Assembly (NCBI GenBank): GCA_002363155.1
Contig: DEWH01000001.1
Span: forward strand, 1-36,387
DNA: 36,387 nucleotides
From: Ruminococcaceae bacterium UBA3215
GTDB lineage: Bacteria > Bacillota > Clostridia > Oscillospirales > Ruminococcaceae
Direction of reading: 5' to 3'
Notes under the pieces: model-generated
Told to the model about the DNA's origin: nothing
The model's input: the letters and a program-made list of their open reading frames with translations, nothing else
The model's database searches: none
Shown here: positions 15,005 through 22,945 of the stretch, in pieces
How the letters are laid out: the number at the start of each line of letters is the position of its first letter
Position numbering within the stretch: position 1 is the first letter of the stretch
Position numbers and translations under genes: made by a program

Positions 15005-15483
15005 CACGGACCCACCATTTTCCTTTCATCGTCCTCGATAAGCGGGAACTCTATGCCCTTCTCCTTGAAACGGCGCAGGATAAAGTGCGTCGTAGTGGAG
15101 AGAACGCCGTCGATAGGCGCAAGCTTATCCGATACAAAGAGCGCAACTTCACGCAGGTTGGTACCGCGGATAGTAACGGAGAGGTCAAAGGAACCGCTCA
15201 TAAGGTAAACGCTGTCAACCTCCTTGTACTGCGCGAGCATAGTTGCGATCTCGTCATATCCGCGTTCAGCCTGCGGGGAGACTTTGATCTCGATGAAGGC
15301 GGTAACGCTGTTGCGGTCAACCTCCTCCTCGTTGATGACAGCGGAGTAGCCTATGACGAGCCCGTCATTCTCCAGCGCTGAGATCTCTCTTTCGATCTCG
15401 TCGGGAGACTTTCCGAGCATGACCGCAAGCTCCTCGTTTGTGAGTCTTGAGTTCTTTCGTAAAAGTTCAACAAGTTTGTTCAT
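15004..15483 (-). CDS. Lrp/AsnC-family transcriptional regulator
   Basis: A 159-residue regulator with an N-terminal winged helix-turn-helix (about 1-50, NSRLTNEELAVMLGKSPDEI). A C-terminal RAM/ACT-like effector domain follows (about 60-145), with the typical YSAVINEEEV, VYLMSGSFDLSVTIRGTN and VLSTTTHFILRRFK strands. The start at 15483 has AAAGGA 8 nt upstream; longer in-frame starts lack an RBS. It overlaps the aminotransferase gene directly downstream, so it is likely to control that operon in response to an amino acid. No operator was identified. Confidence 0.93.
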   Translation of the reverse strand: MNKLVELLRKNSRLTNEELAVMLGKSPDEIEREISALENDGLVIGYSAVINEEEVDRNSVTAFIEIKVSPQAERGYDEIATMLAQYKEVDSVYLMSGSFDLSVTIRGTNLREVALFVSDKLAPIDGVLSTTTHFILRRFKEKGIEFPLIEDDERKMVGP

Positions 15484-15505
15484 ATCTGTTATCCTTTCTG
15501 CACGG

Positions 15506-16315
15506 TCATATTGCAATAAAATGCACTTCCCGGCGCTTATAGTATGCGATTTTGTCAACTCCGGTGTCCTTTGCAAGCTTTATGCCCTCTGCGATACCCT
15601 TTCCGAGATCGTCGGTGCAGTGCGCGTCGGAGCCTATGGTTATCAGCTTTCCGCCGAGTTCACGGTATCTTTTCACTATATCCGCGTCCGGCATTGTAAC
15701 GCCTATCTTCTGCCGTAGCCCGGAGGTGTTTATTTCAAGGGCGATGTTCTTTCTTACCAGAGTTTGAAGAATCCGGTCAATTGCGGGGGCGAAGATGCTC
15801 ATATCCGGTTTTATGCCGTATTCTCCGGCGATGTAGCGGAGCGGGTATGTGAGGTGGGCGAGGGAGTCGAACTTCCCCCATTCCGCAAGCTCTGCGGTCT
15901 CATCGAAGTATGCGGAGAGTATCGGGAGCGGGTCTGTCTGCGAGAAGTCGATGAAGTAGAAATCCTTATGACCGCGGATATTATGCGTTGAACCGAGCAC
16001 GAAGTCATAGCGATTCTCCCGGAGTAACCGTTCGGCAGTCTCATAGTCCTGTGTTGCCTGACCGAGTTCAACGCCGTAGAGCAGGTCTGTTATGCCTGCG
16101 AACTTTTTCTGAAGTGCAGGTATCGTCTCTCTTGCGCCGTTCACCGTAGCTTCAAGGTCAAAATCCGGGTCGGCGAACTCTCCGAGATCAACATGGTCGG
16201 TAAGGGCATAGTGCTTTATGCCAAGCTCAACTGCCCGTCTCACCATATCCTCCGCGGTGCTTACCCCGTCGAAAGACAGGGCGCAGTGGGTATGCAGGTC
16301 AAAAGGTATGCTCAC
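15506..16315 (-). CDS. PHP-domain phosphatase, histidinol-phosphatase (HisJ/HisK) type
   Basis: A 269-residue polymerase-and-histidinol-phosphatase-fold metalloenzyme. Metal ligands are seen in FDLHTH (His8, His10), LTDHVD (about 39-44), VLGSTHN (about 108), and GSDAHCTDDLG near 229. HisJ-type enzymes dephosphorylate L-histidinol phosphate. No other his gene is in the window, so a more general phosphoesterase role is possible. The start is GTG at 16315, with GGAGG 7 nt upstream. It heads the minus-strand operon (promoter 16346-16374); the gap to the Lrp gene is 22 nt. Confidence 0.88.
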   Translation of the reverse strand: MSIPFDLHTHCALSFDGVSTAEDMVRRAVELGIKHYALTDHVDLGEFADPDFDLEATVNGARETIPALQKKFAGITDLLYGVELGQATQDYETAERLLRENRYDFVLGSTHNIRGHKDFYFIDFSQTDPLPILSAYFDETAELAEWGKFDSLAHLTYPLRYIAGEYGIKPDMSIFAPAIDRILQTLVRKNIALEINTSGLRQKIGVTMPDADIVKRYRELGGKLITIGSDAHCTDDLGKGIAEGIKLAKDTGVDKIAYYKRREVHFIAI

Positions 16316-16345
16316 GCGGACACCTCCTCACTGTGCGTATAGTTT

Positions 16346-16374
16346 ATTATAGCATAATCAGAAGAAAATTTCAA
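16346..16374 (-). promoter_or_regulatory. Sigma-A promoter of the hisJ-lrp-aminotransferase-ispE operon
   Basis: Minus strand: TTGAAA (16374-16369), 17-bp spacer, TATAAT (16351-16346). It is divergent from the promoter at 16465-16493. Confidence 0.8.
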
Positions 16375-16464
16375 TAGCAGAAGAAAAAAAGAACCGGATC
16401 ACAGCATTTGCGGCGGGGTGTTCCGCGTTTATGCCATAATTTTCAAATTTTATCTGTATTAATC

Positions 16465-16493
16465 TTTACTTTTTTTGAAAAATATAGTATAAT
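16465..16493 (+). promoter_or_regulatory. Promoter of the ACT-UPF0210 operon
   Basis: TTTACT (16465-16470), 17-bp spacer, TATAAT (16488-16493). The -35 is a 4/6 match and the -10 is perfect. The start codon is at 16544. Confidence 0.65.
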
Positions 16494-16543
16494 GTATCTT
16501 ATAATTGTATTTGCAGATTTGCTTACAGGAAAGGAAAGATAAT

Positions 16544-16813
16544 ATGAGAGCAGTAGTGGCTGTAATAGGAAAGGATACGGTAGGTATCCTCGCAAAGATA
16601 TGCACGATCTGTGCGGAAAGCAACGCGAACGTCATGGACGTTACCCAGACTATAATGCAGGATCTTTTCGCTATGACGATGCTTATCGACATTTCAAAGT
16701 GCGAGGCGCACTATACCGAACTTGCGGATAAACTCACCAAGGCGGGCGAAGAAATGGGACTCCAGATACACGTTATGCACGAGGACATTTTCAACGCTAT
16801 GCACCGCATATAA
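16544..16813 (+). CDS. ACT-domain protein (UPF0237 family)
   Basis: An 89-residue protein that is essentially one ACT domain: MRAVVAVIGKDTVGILAKIC (first strand and ligand loop), then NANVMDVTQTIMQDLFAMTM and a C-terminal GLQIHVMHEDIFNAMHRI. The start at 16544 is preceded by AGGAAAGGAAAG. Members of this family are nearly always encoded directly before a UPF0210 protein, as here (19-nt gap), and are thought to be its small-molecule-sensing partner. The ligand is unknown. Confidence 0.93.
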   Translation: MRAVVAVIGKDTVGILAKICTICAESNANVMDVTQTIMQDLFAMTMLIDISKCEAHYTELADKLTKAGEEMGLQIHVMHEDIFNAMHRI

Positions 16814-16832
16814 GCCGGGAGGAGTCTGCACA

Positions 16833-18191
16833 ATGGTTCTTAATTCAAACGACATTCTCGAAACGATAAAGATGATACAGGAGGAGAACCTTGATATCCG
16901 TACGATAACAATGGGTATCAGCCTTCTTGACTGTATTGACAGCGACATCGACAAGTCATGCACAAAGGTGTACGACAAGATGATGCGCCTTGCCTGCAAC
17001 CATGTAAAGACCGGCGAGGACATTGAAAAGCGCTACGGTATCCCGATCATCAACAAGCGTCTTTCGGTAACGCCGATAGCTATGCTTGCCGCGGCAGCAA
17101 AGGGCAGTCCGGTGAAGTTTGCGCAGACATTGCAGAAGGTTGCGGACGAGACGGGCGTGAACTATGTAGGCGGCTATTCGGCACTTGTCCACAAGGGCTT
17201 TTCCGCCGGTGACAGGGAGCTTATCGAGTCTATCCCGGAGGCTCTTTCGGTTACGACGAAGGTATGCTCATCGGTAAATGTCGGCTCTACCCGCGCCGGC
17301 ATAAACATGAACGCAGTCGCGCTCATGGGTAAGATAATTAAGCAGGCGAGCGAGGCCACTGCGAAAGATCACTGCTTCGGTGCCGCGAAGATAGTTGTGT
17401 TCTGCAACGCAGTCGAGGACAACCCGTTTATGGCGGGCGCATTCCACGGCGTAGGCGAAGCGGACTGTGTGATAAATGTAGGCGTAAGCGGACCCGGAGT
17501 TGTAAGATCGGCAATAGCGAAGATGCCCGACGCGACGATAGACGAGATTGCGGACACGATCAAGAAGACCGCGTTCAAGGTAACAAGAATGGGACAGCTC
17601 GTAGGAACGGAAGCGAGCCGTATGCTCGGCGTTCCGTTCGGAATCGTTGATCTGTCGCTCGCACCCACTCCCGCTGTCGGCGACTCTGTTGCGCATATTC
17701 TTGAAGAGATCGGACTTGAGAGCTGCGGCGCTTACGGAACGACAGCCGCACTTGCCCTGCTCAACGATGCGGTAAAGAAGGGCGGCGTAATGGCTTCCTC
17801 ACGCGTAGGCGGACTTTCCGGCGCATTCATACCCGTTTCCGAGGACGCGGGAATGATCGACGCAGTCAACCGCGGTTCGCTGTGCCTTGAAAAGCTTGAA
17901 GCGATGACGGCGGTATGCTCGGTAGGACTTGATATGTTTGTTGTACCCGGCGACACGCCTGCCGAGATACTTTCGGCTATCATCGCGGACGAAGCGGCAA
18001 TAGGCATGGTAAACAGCAAGACCACAGCTGTCCGCGTTATCCCGGCTATCGGCATGAAGGAGGGCGAGACCCTCGAATTCGGCGGACTGTTCGGAAGCGG
18101 CCCCGTAATGTCGCTTAACAAGTTCTCCCCCGCAAAATTCATCTCCCGCGGCGGTCATATCCCTGCCCCGCTCCAGAGTCTGAAGAATTAA
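16833..18191 (+). CDS. UPF0210 (DUF711, PFL-like) family protein
   Basis: A 452-residue cytosolic protein of the UPF0210 family, structurally related to pyruvate formate-lyase/glycyl-radical barrels, with no established reaction. Seen: N-terminal LETIKMIQEENLDIRTITMG, PIINKRLSVTPIAML, SSVNVGSTRAGINMNAV, GEADCVINVGVSGPGVVRSA, and the C-terminal FSPAKFISRGGHIPAPLQSL. Length is normal for the family. The ATG at 16833 has GGGAGGAG 6-9 nt upstream; an apparent upstream start lies inside the ACT gene in another frame and is rejected. After its stop TAA the sequence is GAGAGAC, as at four other genes here. Confidence 0.92.
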   Translation: MVLNSNDILETIKMIQEENLDIRTITMGISLLDCIDSDIDKSCTKVYDKMMRLACNHVKTGEDIEKRYGIPIINKRLSVTPIAMLAAAAKGSPVKFAQTLQKVADETGVNYVGGYSALVHKGFSAGDRELIESIPEALSVTTKVCSSVNVGSTRAGINMNAVALMGKIIKQASEATAKDHCFGAAKIVVFCNAVEDNPFMAGAFHGVGEADCVINVGVSGPGVVRSAIAKMPDATIDEIADTIKKTAFKVTRMGQLVGTEASRMLGVPFGIVDLSLAPTPAVGDSVAHILEEIGLESCGAYGTTAALALLNDAVKKGGVMASSRVGGLSGAFIPVSEDAGMIDAVNRGSLCLEKLEAMTAVCSVGLDMFVVPGDTPAEILSAIIADEAAIGMVNSKTTAVRVIPAIGMKEGETLEFGGLFGSGPVMSLNKFSPAKFISRGGHIPAPLQSLKN

Positions 18192-18327
18192 GAGAGACTG
18201 TGCTGATGCGCCTGCGCGCTTGTCCTACGCGGACGGCGCCAGCCTACGCGGCTGGACCGCGGCGGGGAACGCCCCGCAACGTTATGACCGTAACACGGAA
18301 CTTAAAAAGATTCTTCAAATACTGATA
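18192..18327. repeat. GC-rich palindromic intergenic stretch after UPF0210
   Basis: Directly after TAA comes GAGAGACTGTGC, then a series of short inverted repeats (such as CCTACGCGGACGG, CCAGCCTACGCGGCTGG and CGGGGAACGCCCCG). It looks like a decayed or different version of the stop-codon-linked composite element at 23757-24551. Confidence 0.5.
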
Positions 18328-18819
18328 TTATAGAATCATACAAAAGACAAAACCGCTGAATGAAATTTCATTCAGCGTTTTTTTTACAACCGTCAGACCA
18401 TCATAGTAAAGAAGGAATATTTTGTCTTTCTGCTCCTCTCCGCATATTGTAATGACAGCCTTATCCTCTTCCCACTCAACGTCCCAATTGTCTTCGGACA
18501 TCATTATACCGTCATTACGCAGCGTAAAATCAGACCGGCAAACCGAAAAGCCATTCTTTTTGAGAACTATCTGACCGTCCTGACTTCCGAACGGCCAATC
18601 CGGGCTTCCGACCGCGAGCAGTTCGGCTGTATATTCGCCATAGCTTTCGCAAGCAACTGCCTTCGGTATCCTGTCTATTACCACCAAAAGCTGCCACAGC
18701 ACCGCGGCAAGACATACAAGAAAGACCGGAATAAGCACCGCCCAGGCAAGTATTTTCAGAATTGAACGAAGAACAGGTGGTATAAATTTATGCTTCGATG
18801 ATATATCCTTATTTTCCAT
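18328..18819 (-). CDS. Small single-pass membrane protein, unknown
   Basis: A 163-residue protein with one strong hydrophobic segment (about 19-46, ILKILAWAVLIPVFLVCLAA) after a short basic, Lys-rich N-terminus. The outer or C-terminal part resembles a small beta-rich domain with no motif I recognise. It overlaps the DUF2809 gene upstream by 11 nt. Its last 18 codons run through the perfect palindrome used as the terminator of the opposing operon, so the C-terminal sequence NEISFSGF is dictated by that hairpin. Function unknown. Confidence 0.6.
   Translation of the reverse strand: MENKDISSKHKFIPPVLRSILKILAWAVLIPVFLVCLAAVLWQLLVVIDRIPKAVACESYGEYTAELLAVGSPDWPFGSQDGQIVLKKNGFSVCRSDFTLRNDGIMMSEDNWDVEWEEDKAVITICGEEQKDKIFLLYYDGLTVVKKTLNEISFSGFVFCMIL
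18353..18385 (+). terminator. Terminator of the ACT-UPF0210 operon, inside the 3' end of the opposing gene
   Basis: Perfect 22-nt palindrome GCTGAATGAAATTTCATTCAGC (18355-18376) followed by eight T residues on the plus strand. Confidence 0.85.
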
Positions 18820-19228
18820 TAAAGTTACCTACCCTGCTTTTTGCTCGTATTACAAGCTCCACAGCATACAGCGGCAATGCACCCGCGGCGTAGCAGATGA
18901 GATCGGCTGCGGAAAAACTGGTGCCGATAAGCGTCCGGAGCAACGGTTCGGTTATGCCGAGAATATCCGCAATACCGATAAGCTGCATGAACTCAACCGC
19001 AAAAGCGAACAGAAGCACCGCTGTCGGCAGTATGAAGCCGAAACGCGGCTTGCAGGGCGATATCACCCGTATGACCGCGTACACCAGCGGCACAACCAGC
19101 ACATCACCGAGATAAGCGCGCACCCAGCCGCCTGCGAACTGCCCGATAAGTATTTCTATACCGAGCAGAATAACGGCTGTGACAGCTGCGCCGATACGCA
19201 CCCGTTTACGCATTCTCTCTTGCTTCAT
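18809..19228 (-). CDS. DUF2809-type membrane protein
   Basis: A 139-residue protein with four hydrophobic segments (about 10-27, 40-58, 66-86 and 107-126). The pattern YLGDVLVVPLVYAVIRVI followed by FAFAVEFMQL is characteristic of DUF2809 (VanZ-like) membrane proteins. Function unknown. The start overlaps the 3' end of the DUF4173 gene by 23 nt, and its own end overlaps the next gene by 11 nt, so all three are probably co-translated. Confidence 0.8.
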   Translation of the reverse strand: MKQERMRKRVRIGAAVTAVILLGIEILIGQFAGGWVRAYLGDVLVVPLVYAVIRVISPCKPRFGFILPTAVLLFAFAVEFMQLIGIADILGITEPLLRTLIGTSFSAADLICYAAGALPLYAVELVIRAKSRVGNFNGK

Positions 19229-20765
19229 AAAGTGCTTTCAGCCTCTGAGCACTGATGTTGTAGGATCTGAACGGGGTGTAAGTATAATCATTGATACGCG
19301 CTTCAAGCTCATAATCGAAGTAATCTTCTTCACCGTTATACCACTTTGTCTGCTGTCCGTGAACTGTGTCGTAATGCTCAAGCATCACCACATACGCGTC
19401 GTCCGACAATCCGCAGAGCATTTCCACATCGAGCTTTTCCAGCTTTCCGCTTTCGTACTGCGTGATGTTGTACTGCGCGATAAGTGCGTCGGGACGCGAG
19501 AAGCAAAGCACTCCGAAAAGCGCAATGAACGCCGCCGATATCACCGCCGCAGTCCGCAGTTTAGGCACAAATCCGCGTATCAGCAGTACCGTGAATATCA
19601 CCGCAAGCAGCACCATGAACCACGATGTGTAAAGGCGCAGGCGCGTCAGTCCGAACTCGCCGATGTACATTATCATCTTCGCAAGCGCAGTCGCAATTAT
19701 AAACAGCGTGAACAGGCACAGAGCCGTGTTGTAGAATGTCAGAGCGGCGGAATGACCCTCAATACGGCGCTTTGAGAAAGCAAGCATGAACAGTATCACC
19801 GCAAGATTTATCACCGCTATCGCACACAGCTCAAAGAAACCCCGGCGCGCATACTCCGAATATGCCATATCAGCGGGAAGTCTGCCGGAGAATGCAGAGA
19901 AGAAGTAGTTAGCCTGCGAAACGATGTACAGCAGATACAGCAGGCAGATCGGCGTTACACCCGCGAAAACTCCGAGCTCCGGCAGCTTTTTGAGACGCTG
20001 CGTGCGCTCGTGATAGTACATATCCGACGGGAGCGGATACAGCTTCTGCTTCACATCGGCGCGAAGCATACCGAATATTATCAGACCCGCCGGGAACGCG
20101 AACAGGAGCTGCGGCACAAGATCGAAAAAGTCGATATCCAGAAGCCTGTCGGTGATCTCAGAGAACATCCGGTTTATCCCCTCGTCCGCCATTGACAGCA
20201 GCACCGCGACAATGAACGTCAGCGGAACTGTTACAGCAAGTCCGACTATCACAGTAACGGCAGCCGCCGAATGCTTTCCGCCCTTGCCGGCGCGCACTGC
20301 ACGGAACGCGTCTCCGAAATTGAAGAAAGGCTGTGCGAACAGCGTCCTCGCAAGATCGAACCCGAAATAGCGTGTTACAAATCTCGCTTTTATGCAGACC
20401 GCCTGCACCCACCAGAACTGGAACGCGGTCAGGAACAGGAAGCACAGGACGTGCAGAAGTCCGCTCGCCGTAATGGAAAATACCGATGTGAACACGCACA
20501 GCACGCCTGCGGATATCCACTGTCTTGCCGTGGGGCGCGCACCGCCCAGCCACAGATACACCGCGCTGCACACGAATGTCAGCAGAAAAGCCGCAGTGGT
20601 GAAGAAGCCGTTTGTGTTGAAGAAGCAGTACCGCATCACCATAAATCCCAGCAGCAGCGCCACCCACACAAACACTCCGTCATGCTTTCTTATCTCCGGT
20701 CTCGGCGCTTCACACCTTTCCTGCGGTACCGCCGCCGGCATCGTCATTACATTTTCGTTCTCCAT
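19206..20765 (-). CDS. DUF4173/DUF4153-type multi-pass membrane protein
   Basis: A 519-residue protein with about 12 hydrophobic segments starting near residue 35 and a soluble C-terminal tail of about 110 residues. Family-like features: FQFWWVQAVCIKARF, FDLVPQLLFAFPAGLIIFGM, and the second half with YSEYARRGFFELCAIAVINL followed by ARDD-like repeats replaced by LEARINDYTYTPFRSYNISA. Function unknown; related proteins often lie next to regulators and small membrane proteins as here. The start at 20765 is preceded by GGAGG with 7-nt spacing; an ATG 33 nt earlier has none. Confidence 0.78.
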   Translation of the reverse strand: MENENVMTMPAAVPQERCEAPRPEIRKHDGVFVWVALLLGFMVMRYCFFNTNGFFTTAAFLLTFVCSAVYLWLGGARPTARQWISAGVLCVFTSVFSITASGLLHVLCFLFLTAFQFWWVQAVCIKARFVTRYFGFDLARTLFAQPFFNFGDAFRAVRAGKGGKHSAAAVTVIVGLAVTVPLTFIVAVLLSMADEGINRMFSEITDRLLDIDFFDLVPQLLFAFPAGLIIFGMLRADVKQKLYPLPSDMYYHERTQRLKKLPELGVFAGVTPICLLYLLYIVSQANYFFSAFSGRLPADMAYSEYARRGFFELCAIAVINLAVILFMLAFSKRRIEGHSAALTFYNTALCLFTLFIIATALAKMIMYIGEFGLTRLRLYTSWFMVLLAVIFTVLLIRGFVPKLRTAAVISAAFIALFGVLCFSRPDALIAQYNITQYESGKLEKLDVEMLCGLSDDAYVVMLEHYDTVHGQQTKWYNGEEDYFDYELEARINDYTYTPFRSYNISAQRLKALYEARENA

Positions 20766-20798
20766 TATTCTCCCTCCGAAAGTCCTGTCATAAATCAC

Positions 20799-20878
20799 AA
20801 TTCATGTCACAATTCAGATATGTCGGCTCTGCCGACACAATAATTATTCACTATTCATTATTCATTTTTCACTATTCA
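20799..20878. repeat. Short AT-rich tandem motif and TGTCGGC palindrome
   Basis: Several copies of a TTCACTATTCATTA-like 12-bp motif, plus TGTCGGCTCTGCCGACA, separate the DUF4173 gene from the HTH gene. No promoter was convincing here. Confidence 0.5.
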
Positions 20879-21094
20879 TTACTTCTCGTCTTCCCGGACG
20901 AATTCGAGTATGTCTCCCGGCTGGCAGTCGAGCTCGCGGCAGATTGCCTCCAGCGTTGAGAACCGCACAGCCTTAGCCTTGTTGTTTTTGAGGATCGAGA
21001 GGTTAGCGGGAGTAATATCTATGCGCTCGGCAAGATCGCCGGCAGCTATCTTCCGCTTTGCCATCATCACATCGAGATTGACTATAATCGACAT
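20879..21094 (-). CDS. YozG-like small helix-turn-helix (Cro/CI-type) regulator
   Basis: A 71-residue protein that is one HTH domain: MSIIVNLDVMMAKRKIAAGD, then LAERIDITPANLSILKNNKA (recognition helix) and FSTLEAICRELDCQPGDILEF. This is the compact YozG/Cro-CI type usually paired with DUF2975 membrane proteins, which is the upstream gene here (13-nt gap). The start at 21094 has AAAGGAG 7 nt upstream. Likely operators are the two TATTG...CGATA-like sites at 22113-22152 in front of the operon (inference). Confidence 0.9.
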   Translation of the reverse strand: MSIIVNLDVMMAKRKIAAGDLAERIDITPANLSILKNNKAKAVRFSTLEAICRELDCQPGDILEFVREDEK

Positions 21095-21107
21095 TTCCCC
21101 GCTCCTT

Positions 21108-21560
21108 TCATATCGTGAAGTCGTTCTCTTCACGAAGCTCTGTCGCGGTTACAAGCATATTCTTCACCACACGGAGGATAAGTCCGACGAACGCGGCGAT
21201 TATTGCAACGAGAAGTGCGAGGAGACGCCAGAACGAGAGGACTGCGAAAACCGCTGCCAACCCGAAACAGCACCACGAGATGATACGGACGCATTTCGTG
21301 TTGCGTTCAGTGAAAAGCTCCTGTTTCGAGATGTTCGCGAGCAGCGTTTTCAGTTCCCACAGCGCGCCTATCGCCAGAATGTCAGAAAGGTAAAGGCATA
21401 CGGTCAGCACCGGCATTATAGGGTTCTTGCCGGAAACATCGTCATACCACTGCGTTATCAACGGTATCAGAAAAAGAATGATGACAGCAAGCGCAAGCAC
21501 CGCTATGGTCAGTATTCTCGACAGTCTCAGCGATTTTTCAGATGTCCATTTAAGATTCAT
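21108..21560 (-). CDS. DUF2975 membrane protein
   Basis: A 150-residue protein with four hydrophobic segments (about 15-37, 49-67, 90-110 and 113-133) and the motif LLANISKQELFTERNTKCVR between the second and third, typical of DUF2975. It is encoded with the YozG-like regulator directly downstream and overlaps the GNAT gene upstream by 4 nt. Function unknown; sensing or modulating the paired HTH protein has been suggested by this recurrent pairing and is not demonstrated here. Confidence 0.88.
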   Translation of the reverse strand: MNLKWTSEKSLRLSRILTIAVLALAVIILFLIPLITQWYDDVSGKNPIMPVLTVCLYLSDILAIGALWELKTLLANISKQELFTERNTKCVRIISWCCFGLAAVFAVLSFWRLLALLVAIIAAFVGLILRVVKNMLVTATELREENDFTI

Positions 21561-22036
21561 TTCAACTCTCCCCGCTCATTGTTTTTTACGCTTTTGTAAA
21601 AGCTCACACGGCTCTCCTGCAGTTCAAATCCGTTCTTCCGGTAGAATCCGTATGACGGCTTATCTTTGTCGGTCTGGAGGTATATCCCGGCAAATCCGCG
21701 CTTTCCGATGTCGTCCCCGATCATTGCGATAAAACGGGAACCGACGCCTGTTCCCTGCACTTCGTGGGAGACGCAGAATTCTTCGATGACGTAGTTCGTC
21801 CCCTCCCACCAGCTGCGCTTTATGCCGATCGAGACCGCAGCAAGTCTGCCGTTCACGAAAAGCCCGTAGCAGAGCGAGTTTGCGGCGCATACCGTTTCAG
21901 CGAGATACGCATTCAGCCGTTCCTCATCGCTCCAGTCCTCATTCCACGGTTCATGCCCGAAGGCGCTCCGGAACACCTCCGCCATTATCGGTATATCTTT
22001 TTCACAAAGTTCAGCAAATCTTTCCGCATTCTCCAC
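21557..22036 (-). CDS. GNAT-family N-acetyltransferase
   Basis: A 159-residue acetyl-CoA-dependent transferase. The central acetyl-CoA loop is seen in VIEEFCVSHEVQGTGVGSRF (the Q/R-x-x-G-x-G/A type V-Q-G-T-G-V-G), followed by the GIYLQTDKDKPSYGFYRKNG C-terminal region. The start is GTG at 22036 because AGGAGG lies 7 nt upstream; an in-frame ATG at 22066 precedes that RBS. Substrate unknown. First gene of the minus-strand operon that contains DUF2975 and the HTH regulator. Confidence 0.88.
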   Translation of the reverse strand: MENAERFAELCEKDIPIMAEVFRSAFGHEPWNEDWSDEERLNAYLAETVCAANSLCYGLFVNGRLAAVSIGIKRSWWEGTNYVIEEFCVSHEVQGTGVGSRFIAMIGDDIGKRGFAGIYLQTDKDKPSYGFYRKNGFELQESRVSFYKSVKNNERGELK

Positions 22037-22080
22037 AGATCTTCCTCCTAAATCATATATCATCACCGGACTGCAATTGC

Positions 22081-22109
22081 ATTATATCATATCGGAAACT
22101 GTTTGTCAA
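22081..22109 (-). promoter_or_regulatory. Consensus sigma-A promoter of the GNAT-DUF2975-HTH operon
   Basis: Minus strand: TTGACA (22109-22104), 17-bp spacer, TATAAT (22086-22081), both perfect. It is divergent from the ABC transporter promoter, with 46 bp between the two -35 boxes. Confidence 0.88.
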
Positions 22110-22112
22110 TAG

Positions 22113-22152
22113 ATTTTTATTGTTTTTCGATATATTTTTATTAATTTTCGAT
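22113..22152. promoter_or_regulatory. Two 19-bp direct repeats, 21 bp apart, between divergent promoters
   Basis: ATTTTTATTGTTTTTCGAT (22113-22131) and ATTTTTATTAATTTTCGAT (22134-22152). The first also contains an inverted pair TATTG-N5-CGATA. The 21-bp period puts both sites on one face of the helix, between the two -35 boxes. Binding protein unknown; the YozG-like HTH protein is a candidate. Confidence 0.65.
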
Positions 22153-22155
22153 TTG

Positions 22156-22184
22156 TTGACACTTGCCCATTTATATGTTATAAT
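22156..22184 (+). promoter_or_regulatory. Consensus sigma-A promoter of the metal ABC transporter
   Basis: TTGACA (22156-22161), 17-bp spacer, TATAAT (22179-22184). The start codon is 30 nt downstream. Confidence 0.9.
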
Positions 22185-22213
22185 ATAATTTACTGATTTA
22201 AGAAGGTGAGACA

Positions 22214-22945
22214 TTGAAGCTTATCGAATGTAAAGACTTATGTATGAAATACGAGGGCATCACCGCGTTCGAGGGACTTACATTCTCGGTGGACGAGGGT
22301 GATTTTCTGTGCATCGTGGGTGAGAACGGTTCCGGCAAATCCACGCTGATAAAGGGGCTTCTGGGACTTAAAAAGCACAGCGGAGGCACGATAGAATTCA
22401 GCGGAGTCAAGCCTAAGGAGATAGGTTATCTCCCCCAGCAGACAGCCGCGCAGAAGGACTTCCCTGCCACAGTCTGGGAGGTAGTGCTTTCAGGCTGCCT
22501 TAACCGCAATTCCTACTTTCCTTTTTACACGAAAGAGAACAAGGAACGCGCAAAGACCGAGATAGGGCGAATGAAGATAGAGGGCATCGCAAACAAGAGT
22601 TACCGCGATCTTTCGGGCGGTCAGCAGCAGAGGGTACTGCTTGCGAGGGCTCTTTGTGCGACGGAGAAGCTTCTGCTTCTTGACGAGCCTGTATCGGGGC
22701 TTGATCCGATCGTGACGTCGGAGATGTACGAGGTCATACACGAGCTGAACCACAGCGGAGTCACGGTTATAATGGTGACCCACGACATACACAACGCAGT
22801 GCATTACGGGAACAGGATACTGAATATGTCGCGGAACGATTACTTTTTCGGGACATCGGACGATTATATAAAGACGGACTCGTTCAAAGCAATGTCACGG
22901 GGCTGCTTTCACAAGGAAGGGGGCTGTTTCAGTCATGGCAGATGA
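22214..22945 (+). CDS. Metal (zinc/manganese-type) ABC transporter ATP-binding protein
   Basis: A 243-residue ATPase subunit. Walker A GENGSGKST (about 36-44), Q-loop LPQQT, signature LSGGQQQRV, Walker B LLLLDEPVSGLDP and H-loop VTHDIH are all present. The ZnuC-like assignment comes from the motif set and, mainly, from the permease encoded immediately downstream, with which it overlaps by 11 nt. The C-terminus is Cys/His rich (CFHKEGGCFSH), which could bind metal. The start is TTG at 22214 with AAGGTGA 5 nt upstream. The metal (Zn or Mn) cannot be decided from sequence. No solute-binding protein gene follows. Confidence 0.9.
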   Translation: MKLIECKDLCMKYEGITAFEGLTFSVDEGDFLCIVGENGSGKSTLIKGLLGLKKHSGGTIEFSGVKPKEIGYLPQQTAAQKDFPATVWEVVLSGCLNRNSYFPFYTKENKERAKTEIGRMKIEGIANKSYRDLSGGQQQRVLLARALCATEKLLLLDEPVSGLDPIVTSEMYEVIHELNHSGVTVIMVTHDIHNAVHYGNRILNMSRNDYFFGTSDDYIKTDSFKAMSRGCFHKEGGCFSHGR

